From Breviolum minutum Mf 1.05b.01 (Eukaryota; Sar; Dinophyceae; Suessiales; Symbiodiniaceae), in the NCBI GenBank assembly GCA_000507305.1, contig DF241514.1, positions 1 to 64,000 of the forward strand: 64,000 nucleotides of DNA. Direction: 5' to 3'. The position numbers were made by a program, and so were the translations under genes. The notes below the pieces were generated by a model. That model had not been told where the DNA came from, did not search any database, and worked only from the letters and a program-made list of their open reading frames with translations. Shown here piece by piece: positions 10,912 through 36,689 of this stretch; positions within the stretch are counted from its first letter, which is position 1, and each line of letters opens with the position of its first letter.

Positions 10912-11165
10912 TCAGCGTTGAAGGCTTCAAGCCGCGTTGAAGCCCCCTGAAGCCCCCTTCAAGCCCCCTTGAAGCCTTCCGAAGGTGAAGCCCCCTTCAA
11001 GCCCCCTTCAAGCCCCCTTGAAGCCCCCTTGAAGCCCTATAGCCTTCCGAAGGTGAAGCCCCCTTCAAGCCTTCGTGAAGGGTACCTTTTGAAGGGTGCT
11101 CCGCTGAAGACGAAGCCCCCCGTCGTCACTGAAGGGTACCCTTTCTGAAGGTCTCTGGAACCTTC
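10912..11165 (+). repeat. GAAGCCCCCTT-type simple repeat tract
   Basis: Short units of GAAGCCCCCTTCAA and GAAGCCTTCC alternate, giving many small nested palindromes (GAAGG/CCTTC). It directly follows the 71-bp array. Confidence 0.85.
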
Positions 11166-11880
11166 CTGAGGAATCCTACCCTGAGCAGGGTCTATTACCT
11201 TGCTACAGTGGAATGAAGTGGGTTTCTTCCAGGATCCTCTTTGTGCACTCTGGCTCTAAAGCAGCAGCAAACAACGACCTTTCATCTGCTTTTGGCTGCT
11301 CTATTGTGGCAACTACACGAACTACAATGGAACTCCTGCCTTGCACAGCTTCATCTACGTGGACGTGGGTGAACCAACTCGCCACCCTTGTTCAACAACT
11401 GGGATGATGCAGGACAACCACCTTCTCCAACTTGGAGTCACTGGGGATATTTATTTGTGGGAATTGCTATGTCATCGTGGAGAAGTACTGAGCGGTATGA
11501 GGACTTTATTTTCTGAAAGCGTAGTGTTTCACTTAGTTTTCTGAGTGTCTTCCTTTGTTGTGTTGGTTTGGGTTGTTTTTGTGTTTGGGTTTGTTTTGTT
11601 TTGACTTTGGAAGACACCTGGCTTTTTGCTTTTCACCTGTTCTCGAACAACGTGAGAATAGATGATCGAAGACAAGACGTTTTGATGACCGTCCGAGCCT
11701 CGAGCGTGCACGGCATGAGCTAAAAAAAAAGTGATGCAGCTTAGGTAGGGTGCTGTAGGCTTAGTTTTGGTTGTGGTTTTGTGTTGTTATGCCTTGCTTT
11801 CCTGGTCTAGCCTTCTTGTACAACTTTTAAGTTCTACTAATAGCTTCCATTCCCATTTAACCAAGTCGATGCGCGCACAG
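11166..11880. other. No clear gene
   Basis: Frames of 60-67 codons only. ACTACACGAACTACAATGGA and neighbours near 11300 could be exon-like, but nothing is decisive. Confidence 0.35.
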
Positions 11881-11884
11881 ATAA

Positions 11885-12105
11885 AAAAAAAGCAAAGGAA
11901 AGAAGCAGAGCGCAGGAAAGGAAGAGAGCAGAGCACAGGAAAGAAGAGCACAGGAAAGGAACAGAGCAGAGCATAGGAAAGGAACAGAGCAGAGCACAGG
12001 AAAGGAGCAGAGCACAGGAAAGGAAAGGAACAGAGCACAGGCAAGGAAAGGAACAGAGATAGGAAGGGAAAGGAAAGGAACAGAGCAGAGCACAGGAAAG
12101 GAATT
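11885..12105 (+). repeat. Purine-rich GAGCACAGGAAAGGAACA repeat
   Basis: About 220 bases almost purely of A and G with scattered C, built from variants of GAGCAGAGCACAGGAAAGG. The open minus-strand frames here (Leu/Cys/Ser/Phe-rich) are by-products of the repeat. Confidence 0.88.
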
Positions 12106-12480
12106 TTTTCTGTTTGATTGTCTTCTCTGTGTCGCTGTCAGTGACGTCGCATTTTTGGATGTTGCTGAGTGCGCTGTAACTTTTTAAGTTCATTGAATCC
12201 GCCGTTTCGTTCAGTGATGGTGAGCAATCTCTGCTAAAATTTGGGGAACGGTTTCCCACACAGGCGATCACGGTTGTTGAAACGCCATTGCCACTGGTAA
12301 ACATAGTTCCAAATATTACCATTTGGATGACTTCACGGCAATGAAACTAACGTGAAGCCAGTTGTGGGATTGTCTCTGAGCCGGGAAAACAGAGATAAAT
12401 AGAGGTGCTTTTATCTGTGGAACAATCTTTTCATCTATTTGTAAGACAGGAGCTGTCCAGAGTTCTTGGAAAACGTGCAA
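12106..12480. other. Unique spacer without gene
   Basis: No reading frame of note on either strand between the purine tract and the second 71-bp array. Confidence 0.4.
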
Positions 12481-12965
12481 AAAGAACAGGTCTAGACATG
12501 AGATAAAGAACGTACCGAGGCAGTCGATTGCGGAACACTTTGAACACGAGTTACATTACAGGTTTGGGCATGTGTAAAGTGTGTACCGAGGCAATCGATA
12601 GCGGAACACTTTGAACACGAGTTGCATTACATGTTTGGGCATACCGAGGCAGTGGATTGCGGAGCACGTTGAAAACAAGTTACAGTACAGGTTTGGGCAT
12701 GTGCAAAGTATCTACTGAGGCAGTCTATGCCGTAGCACTTTAAACACCGGTTACAACCGAAGCAGTCCATTCCATAGCAATTTCAACACGGGTTACATTA
12801 CATGTTTGGGCATGTGTAAAGTATGTACCGAAGGAGTCCATTGCGTAGCACTTTGTAACACGAGTTACATTACATGTTTGGGCATGTGTAAAGTATGTAC
12901 CGAAGCAGTCCATTCCGTAGCACGTTGAACACGAGTTACATTACAGGTTTGGACATGTGTAAGTT
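12481..12965 (+). repeat. 71-bp minisatellite, second and more degenerate array
   Basis: Units match the array at 10318-10911 (GTTTGGGCATGTGTAAAGT, CGTAGCACTTTG, GAGTTACATTACA) but are more diverged and irregular in length. This suggests an older array or independent decay. Confidence 0.85.
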
Positions 12966-13224
12966 ACATGTGTGCAAAAACAATTGAAAGAAGAACAAAC
13001 AGTATATTTCTCGACGTCGCCAACAGCTCCGGTAACATAAACAAGGGCTGCAACATTTTTTCAGAGATAATGGACACCAAACATCCACATAGTTGAAAGG
13101 CAAATCCTCTTCCAAACCACCATTTTTAGGGTCCATGTTGGTTTTACAGGAAGAATCGTTGCAGAATGGTGTTGGAAAAAATGTTGGGGAAAAAATTCTA
13201 CAAAAACTGCAGGAACTGCACAAA

Positions 13225-13284
13225 ACAAGTGTTGCGAAAATTTCTTGGAACCACCTGGTGGAGACCAAGAAATTAGACACTTGT
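13225..13284. repeat. 60-bp palindrome
   Basis: ACAAGTGT, AATTTCTTGG and CCACC on the left pair with GGTGG, CCAAGAAATT and ACACTTGT on the right around a centre near 13255. Weaker pairing continues outward through TGCAC. It could extrude as a hairpin or be a foldback relic. Confidence 0.7.
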
Positions 13285-13495
13285 GCAACATAATTTATAT
13301 ACATGCCATGTTGATAATGGCTGCAAAAATGGCGCCAGGCACTTTGATTGATTAGGGTCAAAAATCGAGTGTTCTGCATTTGCGTAGCTTGATGTATGTG
13401 GCTGTCATGCGGTATGATCTTATGAAATCTTCATGAGCCGTTTGAGTTGCACAGTGAACCGCGACTAGCCAATTCTCAGACCGTAGGTTTTCGCC

Positions 13496-27699
<14,204 letters not shown>

Positions 27700-27700
<1 letters not shown>

Positions 27701-30475
27701 CTGCGTGTTCTGATAAGTTGTCGGCTATGACTTTCTTTGAGAAGAGGTCACGGTCACTACGAATTGGTGAGACCAGACATGGAAAGTTGGCTCTTGAGAT
27801 TCCCAACTTTGTTCATTTTTGGTTTTCTAAATCGTCCAGGATTGGATATTTAGCGATGGAAAGGCTGACATCGGCTTGGGCCGCCCTCCGAAAACCCCTC
27901 ATGTGAGAGGGATCATTTGGGGTATCAAAAGATTTTTCAATCTAGAGCTACTGGAAGTGGCGGATAATCTTAGGACCCGGGTGGCAGTAAAAGTATGAAA
28001 TTCAGGGACCTATTGATTTGAATCTGACAGCCATAAACCTGAAACGACCTTTCACCCACACACTTGCCCTTCAAATCTTTGATGAATCCTTCATCACTTG
28101 GAAGTCTAATATTAATATCCCATCCATGCTATTGGGTTGTGACTCATGCAGAGCCCAAGGGGAGGTGTGTAAGCAATGTTGAAGCAGGATTGAGAACAGG
28201 ATCTGACCGGATCTGACCGGATCACCTTGGGGATCTGACCATCTTTCGTTTGGTGTTCACTGGCCATGCAACGAGCCCGACGGGTCGCTTGTCCCGCTTG
28301 TCCCGCTAGCGCCTTTTTTCAAAGGCACCTTAAGGACGGACATCCAGCAACGATGATCTATCCCCCAAAAAAAGTAGCTGGGGCATAGAAATCTTCCGAA
28401 ATCCATCAATGCACAACTTGACACAACATCAGCGACAGTTGGATTAGAGCGGTGGCCGAAATGCGAGCGGCTGGTCGAGGCTCCTGTTGCCATCTTTGAG
28501 ACCGTTTAACGGTTAACGTTTCAAATCGTTTTAACGCCTCGTGAAACCTCATGGGAATTCCATCAGGTTGTCTACGGGATTTTTTGCTATTCTGAAATGC
28601 AGTCAGGCAGGTGGTGATATGGTTGACCCATGAATGTGGAAACAACCCCCTTCAAAATCCTTGGAAGCACAAGGACCTTTTTATTAAAGGAGAATCCAAA
28701 CTGGTCCAAACCCTATCTTTGCAAATTTATGCAGTTGTGTAATGACAATCGTATTGCTCATTGCATTTATTGAAGGGCAACTGGAATCCTATTTTCTGCA
28801 AATTTCTATGATTCCACATACCATTCTAAGATTCCATACCAGAGCCTTCCAATTAGGGTGGTGATTTTGTGTCAAGGTTGGCTAATGGGCATCCTCAAAG
28901 ATATTGCTTTGATTTCCCTGAATTTGAAGCACAAGCAGTTTCAAGCTTAAGAGTGCACGGCAGCAGTGAGGTTTGCTATGTGCTTGAACATCTTCTAAAA
29001 ACCGTGCCATTTTACACCATTTCCGGGAGCTTTTTGAGTGAACTTGTCTCACCTTTGCCTGATTGCATCACCTTGAAGGACGACGGACTGTATGTAGCTT
29101 TGCGAAGCAGCTTTGCGAAGAACACTCGATCAGTCATGACTAGCTTTTTTGAAGATAGACACATACATAGATCATTCCTGACAGACAATGACTTAGAACC
29201 CCGCCTGTAATATCGGTAGTTCTGGGGAGAATTTCTACCTAGGCGCACAAAAAATTCTTGATGGTAGGTATGTAGATAAATGAAGGAAGTTCAATAGAAA
29301 GACAAACAGATAGACAAATCAATCAAATAGATAGGATATATATATATATAGATAAGAAAATAAAAGGCAAACAAAATAGGTAGATAGAAAGATAGGAGCG
29401 TACTGGCTGTAGTTTGCACAGAATATGTTTACTGTACATCTTTTCTGTTGTGGGACGCCTCCACTAAAACCATCACAAAATGGTTCTCCTGAACCCTAAA
29501 AAAGAAGTTCAGCAACATTTTCTTATACAGTTCTTTTCTTCCAAATGTGAAGACGTATCGCACTTAGAATATGTTATCACTTGTGACGGGGAATTATAGG
29601 GACAGGCAGCGTAGGAACACGTAGATTAGTCATGACGAGATTTTTTGAGGAAAAAAGACGCGCGTTTGGTGATATCGACATTGATCACGCGCGCAAACTC
29701 TTCATTTTGATGGTCTGACCTTGCGCTCTGAAGGACGAAGAAGGTTGGCTTTTTCAAAACGTGATTTTGGTGATTGGAGTTACTTCGGATATAATAAAAT
29801 ATTCCCTGGATGGAAGAAATCATGCATGGATGTGGAGAATATCCTATGGATTGAGAAAGGTTTCACCAGGTTTTCGACCGGCAGTTAAGGCCTTCAAGCT
29901 TGGAAAACTATGGTCTCATGATTGCTTGGGCCATTGAAAATTGGGCTTGAATTCCTGTAGTGTTTGGATTGGGTTGCAATTGTCGATTTGTTTGGAAGAA
30001 ACGCGCAGATTCGCCATGACACGTTTTGTGTTTCGTTGATGTTCAAGGTGAACGGCCCAACATCCACAAACATGATGTCAGGGAGAGGGACTCTGAAGTT
30101 GAATATTTTATCTATGTTTTTTCTTTGTAGCATTTGTGATGGAATGTTTCTTTGTCAAACATAGATTAATTCTTTCACAAAGTAATCTGAACATAACTTC
30201 TGCTCCATGCCGTGAATTGGATCAAACAGGATTTTACGATAAATCTATACCTTTGAGTACACCCAATGGCAACTTGTTGAGCCTTTGGCAGCCGTTTATT
30301 GGATCAAAACCACGTGTTTCACACGTGGACGTTGCATCTCAGTGATCAAGGGAACTCAAATTTGCGAAAGGACTGCTGATCTTGCCTTCTCTTTGAAAAA
30401 TCATGACAAACTTAGTTTGTAACCTTGTATTGGCATCGATTTTGGAACTGTTTGGTAACCTCTCCCTGGCAGCAG
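27700..30475. other. Mostly non-coding, one weak frame
   Basis: A 113-codon plus frame at 28869-29210 (with FEAQAVSSLRVHGSSEVCYV) is the only candidate. 29260-29400 is rich in GATA-like short repeats with an AT run. The rest holds nothing I can name. Confidence 0.4.
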
Positions 30476-30637
30476 GACATCGAGATGCCAGCTGACCATT
30501 TCCAAGTGAAGTTGTCTGGCAGTTGGAAGGACTGTGTGGTGGCCCGAAATGCATGTTTTAAAATTTTTTAAAATCATGTTCTTGATGAAAGTGCTCCGAC
30601 AGGACTATTCAGGCAATGAAGATAAGATCTTGAAACG
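30476..30637 (+). pseudogene. Truncated third copy of the WWE gene (two exons)
   Basis: Exon 30476-30529 (after CAGCAG|) reads DIEMPADHFQVKLSGSWK, parallel to DRKMPAEHFQVKLSGNWK in the full copies. A GA intron of only about 73 bases follows, then GACAG| at 30602 and DYSGNEDKILKR, where the homology stops at 30637. The duplicated block starts immediately after, so the WWE fold is cut in its first third. The frame stays open for about 25 more codons, which may be chance. Confidence 0.7.
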
Positions 30638-32110
30638 GGAGGTTGCGCAGAAACAAGTGTGCCGCCAACTTCTGAAACTTCTTTGCAGCTGGGGGGCCAG
30701 GTTTCAATGAGCTGAGCGACTTTTGCACGAGAATCCACTATGATACCTCCCCGATTGCATCGCATTCTACGAGTGGCCTTTTTGACAAGCCCTGAAGAAT
30801 TTGTTTTTTCATGTTTCATGGGTTGCTGCAGCAAGAACATTGTGGCTCGAACAGTGTAGCCATACTGACCCCAGTGCCTTTGTGAGGAACAGGAGGCGCC
30901 TGCTCTGTTGAACAGCACCTTTTGCGTTTCTGCAGACCCTTTTTTTAACTTTCAGCTTTTGCGACAAACTTGGACAAAGTGGGAAGGGTAACACAAGTGT
31001 TGCAATGCATGACTCTCTGGTGCAGGATCGGAAGATGCCTGCTGAACATTTCCAAGTGAAGCTCTCGGGAAACTGGAAGGACATGAGCTCATCGGCATAT
31101 AAAGCCAGCTGTTTTCTCCACTAGACTATTAGACATTGAAGTTCTTCACCTGTTGCATATTTGTCTGACAGGACTATGCGGGCAGTGAGGACAAGATCTT
31201 GAAACGAGCCTACCTTGCGGGTTTTCCTCATGCCAAATACAAGCTGAGAGGCCAGCAATATGAAGTGGACTTCAAGACCATGAGCCAGAAGAATATGCGC
31301 AGTGGAAAGTCTCGCGAGATTCGTGCCCCATACAAATGGAAGCAGCCAGCGAAACCCATTGTTGATGCCGGCCCAACCTTCTGCATCAAGGTGCCTCCTG
31401 GCTCCCCAGGCACATGCATTCATGTGCCTCATCCTGCAAAGAAAGGCCAGTTCATTGCGGTGAACGTGCCAGAAAAGGCCAAGGTTGGAGCAGCCATGCT
31501 GGTCCCAATTCCAAAGGATGAGGACTTGCCCACTCCAGTCCCAGACGCGCCCACACCATCAGGGCCCACTCCTGCTCCTCCTACTCCTGCAACAGAGGAA
31601 GAGAAGAAGAAGGGTGGTTGGAGCACTGGAGCAAAGGTGGCTGCTGGAACAGCTGGTGTTGTGGCAGTAGGTGGTCTTGCAGTTGCAGGTGCCGTGCTTG
31701 GTGAGCACATCGCGGAGGAAGGTTGGGATGCCACCATGGCAGAACTTGGTGACGTCGCAGCTGATGCTGGAGAGGCGATTTCAGGCGATTTCCGGAAAGT
31801 AGGGTTGAGTTTGGAGTCGAACATCCTTGTTGTTCATGTATGTAACATATGATTGTTTGAGCCTTAAGAAGACTGTGGGCGTGATATGTTCACTTCTATG
31901 ATTCTGGTTTTAATTGTTTGAAACTGAAAGAGAACTTAAAGAGAACCAGAAAGCAAATATCTTTCCTGGATGAAGTGTTCTTTTAGTCATTTTTGGGCAG
32001 GTGCAGCAGAGGATGTTGGAGAGGCAGTTGCCGGGGCCGCTGAGGATGCAGGCGAATGGATTGCGGGAGCTGCTGAAGATGCTGGCGACTTCATCATGGA
32101 CCTTTTCTGA
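30638..32110 (+). repeat. Segmental duplication, copy A
   Basis: From GAGGTTGCGCAGAAACAAGT to four bases past the stop codon, this block matches 39485-40933 at very high identity, introns included. Differences are point changes and small indels, for example extra bases near 30918-30945 in this copy. Conserved introns show DNA-level duplication rather than copying through mRNA. Confidence 0.9.
31026..32110 (+). CDS. WWE-domain protein, copy A (three exons, 5' incomplete)
   Basis: Exons 31026-31079, 31172-31784 and 32001-32110 join with GA-AG and GC-AG introns. The joined sequence SGNWKDYAGSEDKILKRAYL, then RGQQYEVDFKTMSQKN, then SGKSREIR fits a WWE domain: Trp after Gly/Asn, Y.VDF.TM.Q.N and a basic end. 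WWE domains bind (iso-)ADP-ribose chains in ubiquitin- and PARP-linked proteins. Next comes a Gly/Pro/Val beta motif (CIKVPPGSPGTCIHVPHPAK), a Pro-rich linker, a Gly/Ala-rich hydrophobic stretch (GTAGVVAVGGLAVAGAVLG) that could be a membrane helix, and four 11-residue repeats of the AAEDAGE type ending DFIMDLF. Upstream exons and the start are not identified. Confidence 0.65.
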
Positions 32111-34231
32111 GAAATCTTCTTTCTGAAGGCTTTCAGCACGGACCCAGAGATTTGGCCATTGGGCCAGATGTACTTTTGGATCACCTATGCACTACCAGTG
32201 TGTGCAACTTGTACAGCACACTGTCACCACGCTTTGCACTGAATCTGCCTTTAAGGCTTTGATTCTAGAGTGTCATGAAAGTTGAAGCTGAAAATTCATT
32301 ACATGCAGCAAGGGTTCTTTTGAACGGGAGATTGTTGTTCGCCAAGTATAGGCCTGCAGTAGATTTCGCAGTCAGAGAGTTCATATTTCATGGCAACCGA
32401 ACTTTTTGTCGGCTCAAGGCTTTAATTAAGGGTAGTGATCAAGAAGACCACACAAGAAGACGTCACAAGGAGATGACATTCAGGGCGGACATTTATAGAT
32501 ATATTTCCTATCTTGGTAACATATCATATCCAGTTGAAGCACGTTGAAGCAAGGTACAACCAGTCTTGATCAACAGCTACGCATGATGTCGTATGAGCTC
32601 ATATCATGTTCTACTAACCCACCTTGCAAGTCAAAGCAAGTAGACATTAAATCACGTTTTTCAAAATGTAGGATATGACACGTGCATCGATTTGGGACAT
32701 ACGTGACATGCGATGTGGTTGAAGCCTCAGCGCAAGTACTGTTCTGATTGTTCTCAAGAGTGCAGTCAAAGAGTCATGTCAGTCATGTCATGACTGGTCG
32801 ACACGGATCACTACTCATTCGTGCAGAAATCTTTCAGGATTTTTGCTGCTCAGGTCCAATGATGACAGCGTCATCGCCTTTGAACTTGATGACATCTTTA
32901 TGACCGCTGAGAACCGCATTGATAAACCGTCAAGTTATTGGTTGGGCTCCAAGGTCGCCAAGGAAGTCAGTCCAACCTCCCATAGGTGCCGTAGCGGTGC
33001 ATTTCAGGGTCGGGTTTGTCGGATGTCGGGTTTGGCTTTGTCAAAAGGCTTTGTGCACAAACGCCAGGTTCTCCTCGGCTAGCCAGGAACAGCATAGCGA
33101 CCAAAGATGGAGGCTCCAATGTCTTTTCGCCAGCATGCTCAAAAAAAGAAACTACTTGAATCATGCATTTCACTACAGTGAGTTCTTGTGAACTTTGGAA
33201 TTGCGAATTCTGAAACTTGACTGCGTGATTTGTCTCAGACGACCGTGGCAATCAAGGTTTATCAAGGTGAAATTATCGTGTTATTGTATGTCATTGCACA
33301 GCTGACCTTGAAAGAGTATGCATAGGCTGCCCATCCAAGCCGTAAGCGGATGGATCCAAATCTGTGCGCATGGATTTGGGTCCGCCAGGAGCGCGTCTCT
33401 CAGCCATTGGTCGCATTGCTTTGCGTGACAAGCCGCTGGGGTGCTCAGTGGCTTCCAAGGTCTCATTGAGTTTGTTCCCTACCCTCATTGTCTAACAATT
33501 CAGAACCTTCGGAGAGTGGCATTGATTGAATCATTCATACCTTCAGTGATGATAGCTGGATAGACTCATGTCAACTGTTTCTACGACAGTAGCTTCAAGT
33601 TCACTGAGGAGCCAGCAGCAACATTCAGCTGCAATCTACGGTACCATCCTCGTGAACCTGCAGCTGCACGTGTCACTGTACTTTCAAAGCTCAAAAAAAA
33701 ATGGCCAACCGCAGTTCTGTATTTTCAGTGTTTTGGACAGTCAGGAGGTGGTCGTTTGTGGCCTCGCTTCATGGAACAGGAGACTCAGTGGCTCCAAATT
33801 TGGATCAAGTTGGCATCTCATGAAACGGAGAGTCGTTGAGTTGAGCCTTGATTCCAGGTGTGCGAACGTCCTCCACCTGCTCCCCGAAAGGAGAGAGACT
33901 CAGAGACTCAAACATTGGGAGGTATCCAAGTAGATTTTATGCAGGGATGGTTTGTCTCAATTTGTCTCCGATTTTTTTTCTGAATTTGCATTGGAACACA
34001 TCATGCATTCTGCATCACCGTACCACTCATCAGTTCCAGGACCTGCCCCGGTCCCAGCCCTCCCGCATATTGGGAATGGAGATCAAATGAAGCAAAGTTT
34101 CCAACACAATGCACCAAGCTAAGTTCCAACATGCTCACACAACACTTGACATCAACTAAGTGTCATGGGCAAGCATTCGGGGCCACAGAAAAGTCTGGGT
34201 ACACTGTGAGACGGTCCAACTCACAGAAGCC
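32111..34231. other. No convincing gene
   Basis: Frames of 60-121 codons occur on both strands without motifs. 33568-33933 (plus) is the longest. The region separates the WWE copy from the first coiled-coil paralogue. Confidence 0.35.
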
Positions 34232-35285
34232 ATGGCGTCCACAGGGGCAATGCAGGAGGCATACAACAGCTACGACAATTCAAGCTGCCCGGTTTTAGTG
34301 TTCTTTAGGCAAACGCATATTACTTATTAAATCCATGTAGATCCTAGTATTGATTGATGTCGGGAAAGACAAAGTTTGGCTTTCTACAAGAATTTGTGCA
34401 TATGTGATGCTTTCGCTCAGCTTAGGCTACATGGGTGTGTACCCTCAACAGTGGCAAGAGCAGTGGAACTGGGGCTCAGATGCAACAGAATACACTGCAG
34501 GAGATCAATTTTGTGGCAATGTGGCTTTCTTTGTTCCCTTCCCTGGCATGGTCGGTGGTGTACCAATGAACAACAGCAACAACACCCAAGAGAATGTAGA
34601 GACTCCTCAACCAACTTCAAAGGCAGACCTGCATGAAATGGAGGCTAAGATGGCAAAATTACAAGCAGAAAACCAACGCCTTATGCAGCTGTGTGAGAAT
34701 GAGCGACAAATGAGGCAGATTGAAGTCAGCGCCAAGCAGCAAATCCTGGAAATGTATGCTGTACCACGGTCAGAGGTGGAGCAGTTGGTCCGACGTTTTC
34801 AGGAAGACAGCCCTGCCATGCAGCAAATGCATTATGGCGAGAACACCACACCCTTCGTGTCTGCTTCCAATGCCAGCACCACAGCCGGATCACCTGGAAC
34901 AACTGGTTCATCAGCCACTTCGTTGGAAACCTTACTCCAGGACCTCTACAAGAAGCTCTATGAGCCGGAGGAGCATGATGATCGAGAGCAGGAAGAACAG
35001 GGCCGGACATCCAGGCAAGATCCATGGGAAGCCAATGAAGCCTCTCTTCCAGCTGAAGAGGAGGAGATGCAGCAGCACTTGTCTCATTTAGAGAGCTTGG
35101 TAGGAATGGAAATTGATGACCGAGCCAAGGGCAGCTTATTGAGGATGTCATCATCACAGGGAAAATTGGCTTTGCGCAAGGTCGAAGACATTATTCAAGA
35201 ACAGGGAGGATTTTGCCACAATTTGTCATCAATGGTGCAGTCCGTGTGCCGCAAAATGGGCAATTCATCACGCCAGTGGGCTTGA
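34232..35285 (+). CDS. Coiled-coil family paralogue 1 (two exons)
   Basis: Exon 1, 34232-34283, starts MASTGAMQEAYNSYDNS. A GC-AG intron (34284-34425) leads to exon 2, 34426-35285; the total is 303 residues. Shared with the paralogues: WNW...TEYT.GDQFCGN..FFVPFPG near residue 30-55, a coiled coil (EMEAKMAKLQAENQRLMQLC) near 85-105, EMYAVPRSEVEQLVRRFQED, ETLLQDLYKKLY, an acidic linker, and a C-terminal 55-residue helical segment (DDRAKGSLLRM, then NLSSMVQSVCRKMG). I do not know the function. The C-terminal segment resembles a short helical domain I recall from many dinoflagellate RNA-associated proteins. The start is supported by the matching first exons of the paralogues. Confidence 0.75.
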
Positions 35286-36320
35286 GTTGAGTCCATCGAA
35301 GTGATCGAAAGATATTGAAGGCTGTTATTAAAGGCTGCTATTTGACAACCTATGAACCAGACTTGGACCGAGTTTAGAAAAAAGCGTGGCGTTGATTTTC
35401 CCCGAGCCTGTTGGAGGGACTCAGCTTGATGCTTTCTGAAAGAAGCGGGCCTGTTTGATGTTATAGGTTATGGGTGTTGAAATTCATGGACAAGAAACAT
35501 CAAGAAGCATGGCCTGGTTTCAGGAGCCCAGGACCATGGAGAATTCGCCGAGCCGGCCGCAGAGTGCCAGAGGCATGGTCAAGGAAGAAAGGAAGAAAGG
35601 ATTCCATTCAAGATAGTCATTTCCATTGTTGCCTGCATTTCCAGAAAGTCAGATAGTCAGGAATTCCAGCAGCTGCACGCTCGTCATCCGCCCCAAGGCT
35701 GATTGCTTTCTAGCACAGTTCTGTAGATGCCATGATTCATGTCAAGCAACACTTTGAATTCAAGTGGAATGGTATGAATTATGCATGAGGCGTTTTGGGG
35801 ATTGAGCTTTGAATTAGCAGCTACGTAAGGTCCGTAGAAGTCTTGATGTGTAGAAATCCATAGAAATACCATGAAAGACCCATTTGATATCATTTGATTT
35901 GGTTTGCAAAGTTTGCATGTCTCTTCACTTAAGGTGTCCTTCATCGCAGCGGGGTAGCTCGCTTCCAAGGGAGCCAACAGTTGATGGTAGAGGTGCAGTG
36001 TACACTCCAAGTTAACTCGAGTGAGTCCAGTTACTTGAGCTCGTTTAGATCGGCTCTTTGACCGTTTTTGCGAAAGTTGAAAAGTTGCTGCAGTCTGAAA
36101 TCCACTGAAGCACTAAGTCCTGTGCTACGTCCTCTTGAAAATTTGATTACATTCTGTTGAGAGTCAAGATGAAGCAACAGATTGGACATGCATTTTTTGG
36201 ACAATCTTTGTGGAGGCCCACCTCAACGAGCAGGCACTGTGGAGAATGAGACTGGACAGTGGAGAACTCGAGGATTCGACTAAGATTTTGAGCTAGTTCA
36301 ACCATAAGTGCTTAACTTAA
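35286..36320. other. No gene seen
   Basis: Short frames only, for example a 108-codon minus frame at 35684-36010 without domain features. Confidence 0.35.
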
Positions 36321-36425
36321 ATGCGTTGTTTTCGCGATTCTGTTGTTCGAATTGGAACTTTGTTGCTATTGCTTTCCTGTGCAGCTTCGTCCATCGACTG
36401 TTCTTCCTTCGATCGAGCAGGCTGG
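36321..36425 (+). CDS. Candidate first exon with signal-peptide-like start
   Basis: ATG 36321 opens MRCFRDSVVRIGTLLLLLSC followed by AASSIDCSSFDRAG, which has the shape of a secretory signal with a small-residue cleavage region. A GT lies at about 36428 (GGG|GTAACG). It may be the start of the gene whose later exons lie at 36690-37176, but phase was not established. Confidence 0.3.
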
Positions 36426-36689
36426 GGTAACGCTGTCATATTCATTACAGCATGGCTTGCGGTATTTCAAATCACAGGCACAATATATTGTATTATAATT
36501 ATAATACAATGCATGAAAAAGTACCATATACACGAGCATCACAGCAAAATGTTCACATGATTTCATTAGTTTTCCTTTGGTCTTTCTTGCAGATGAGAAA
36601 TTCTAGCAAAGACTGTTTTGAGTGTCGCAGAATTGTGATTTGCTCGCATTTGCAATCTTGCAAGAAAACAAAAGTGCTTGGTCTGCCTA

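Noticed and set aside
11787..12322. Leu/Cys/Ser/Phe-rich minus-strand frames that look membrane-like
   Set aside because: They are translations of the purine-rich satellite on the opposite strand.
31228..31824. Minus-strand frames opposite the WWE gene, including a 131-codon one
   Set aside because: Shadow of the intact plus-strand coding sequence; identical shadows occur in the second copy.
34726..35157. 143-codon minus frame opposite coiled-coil paralogue 1
   Set aside because: Antisense shadow; the plus frame is conserved in three paralogues.
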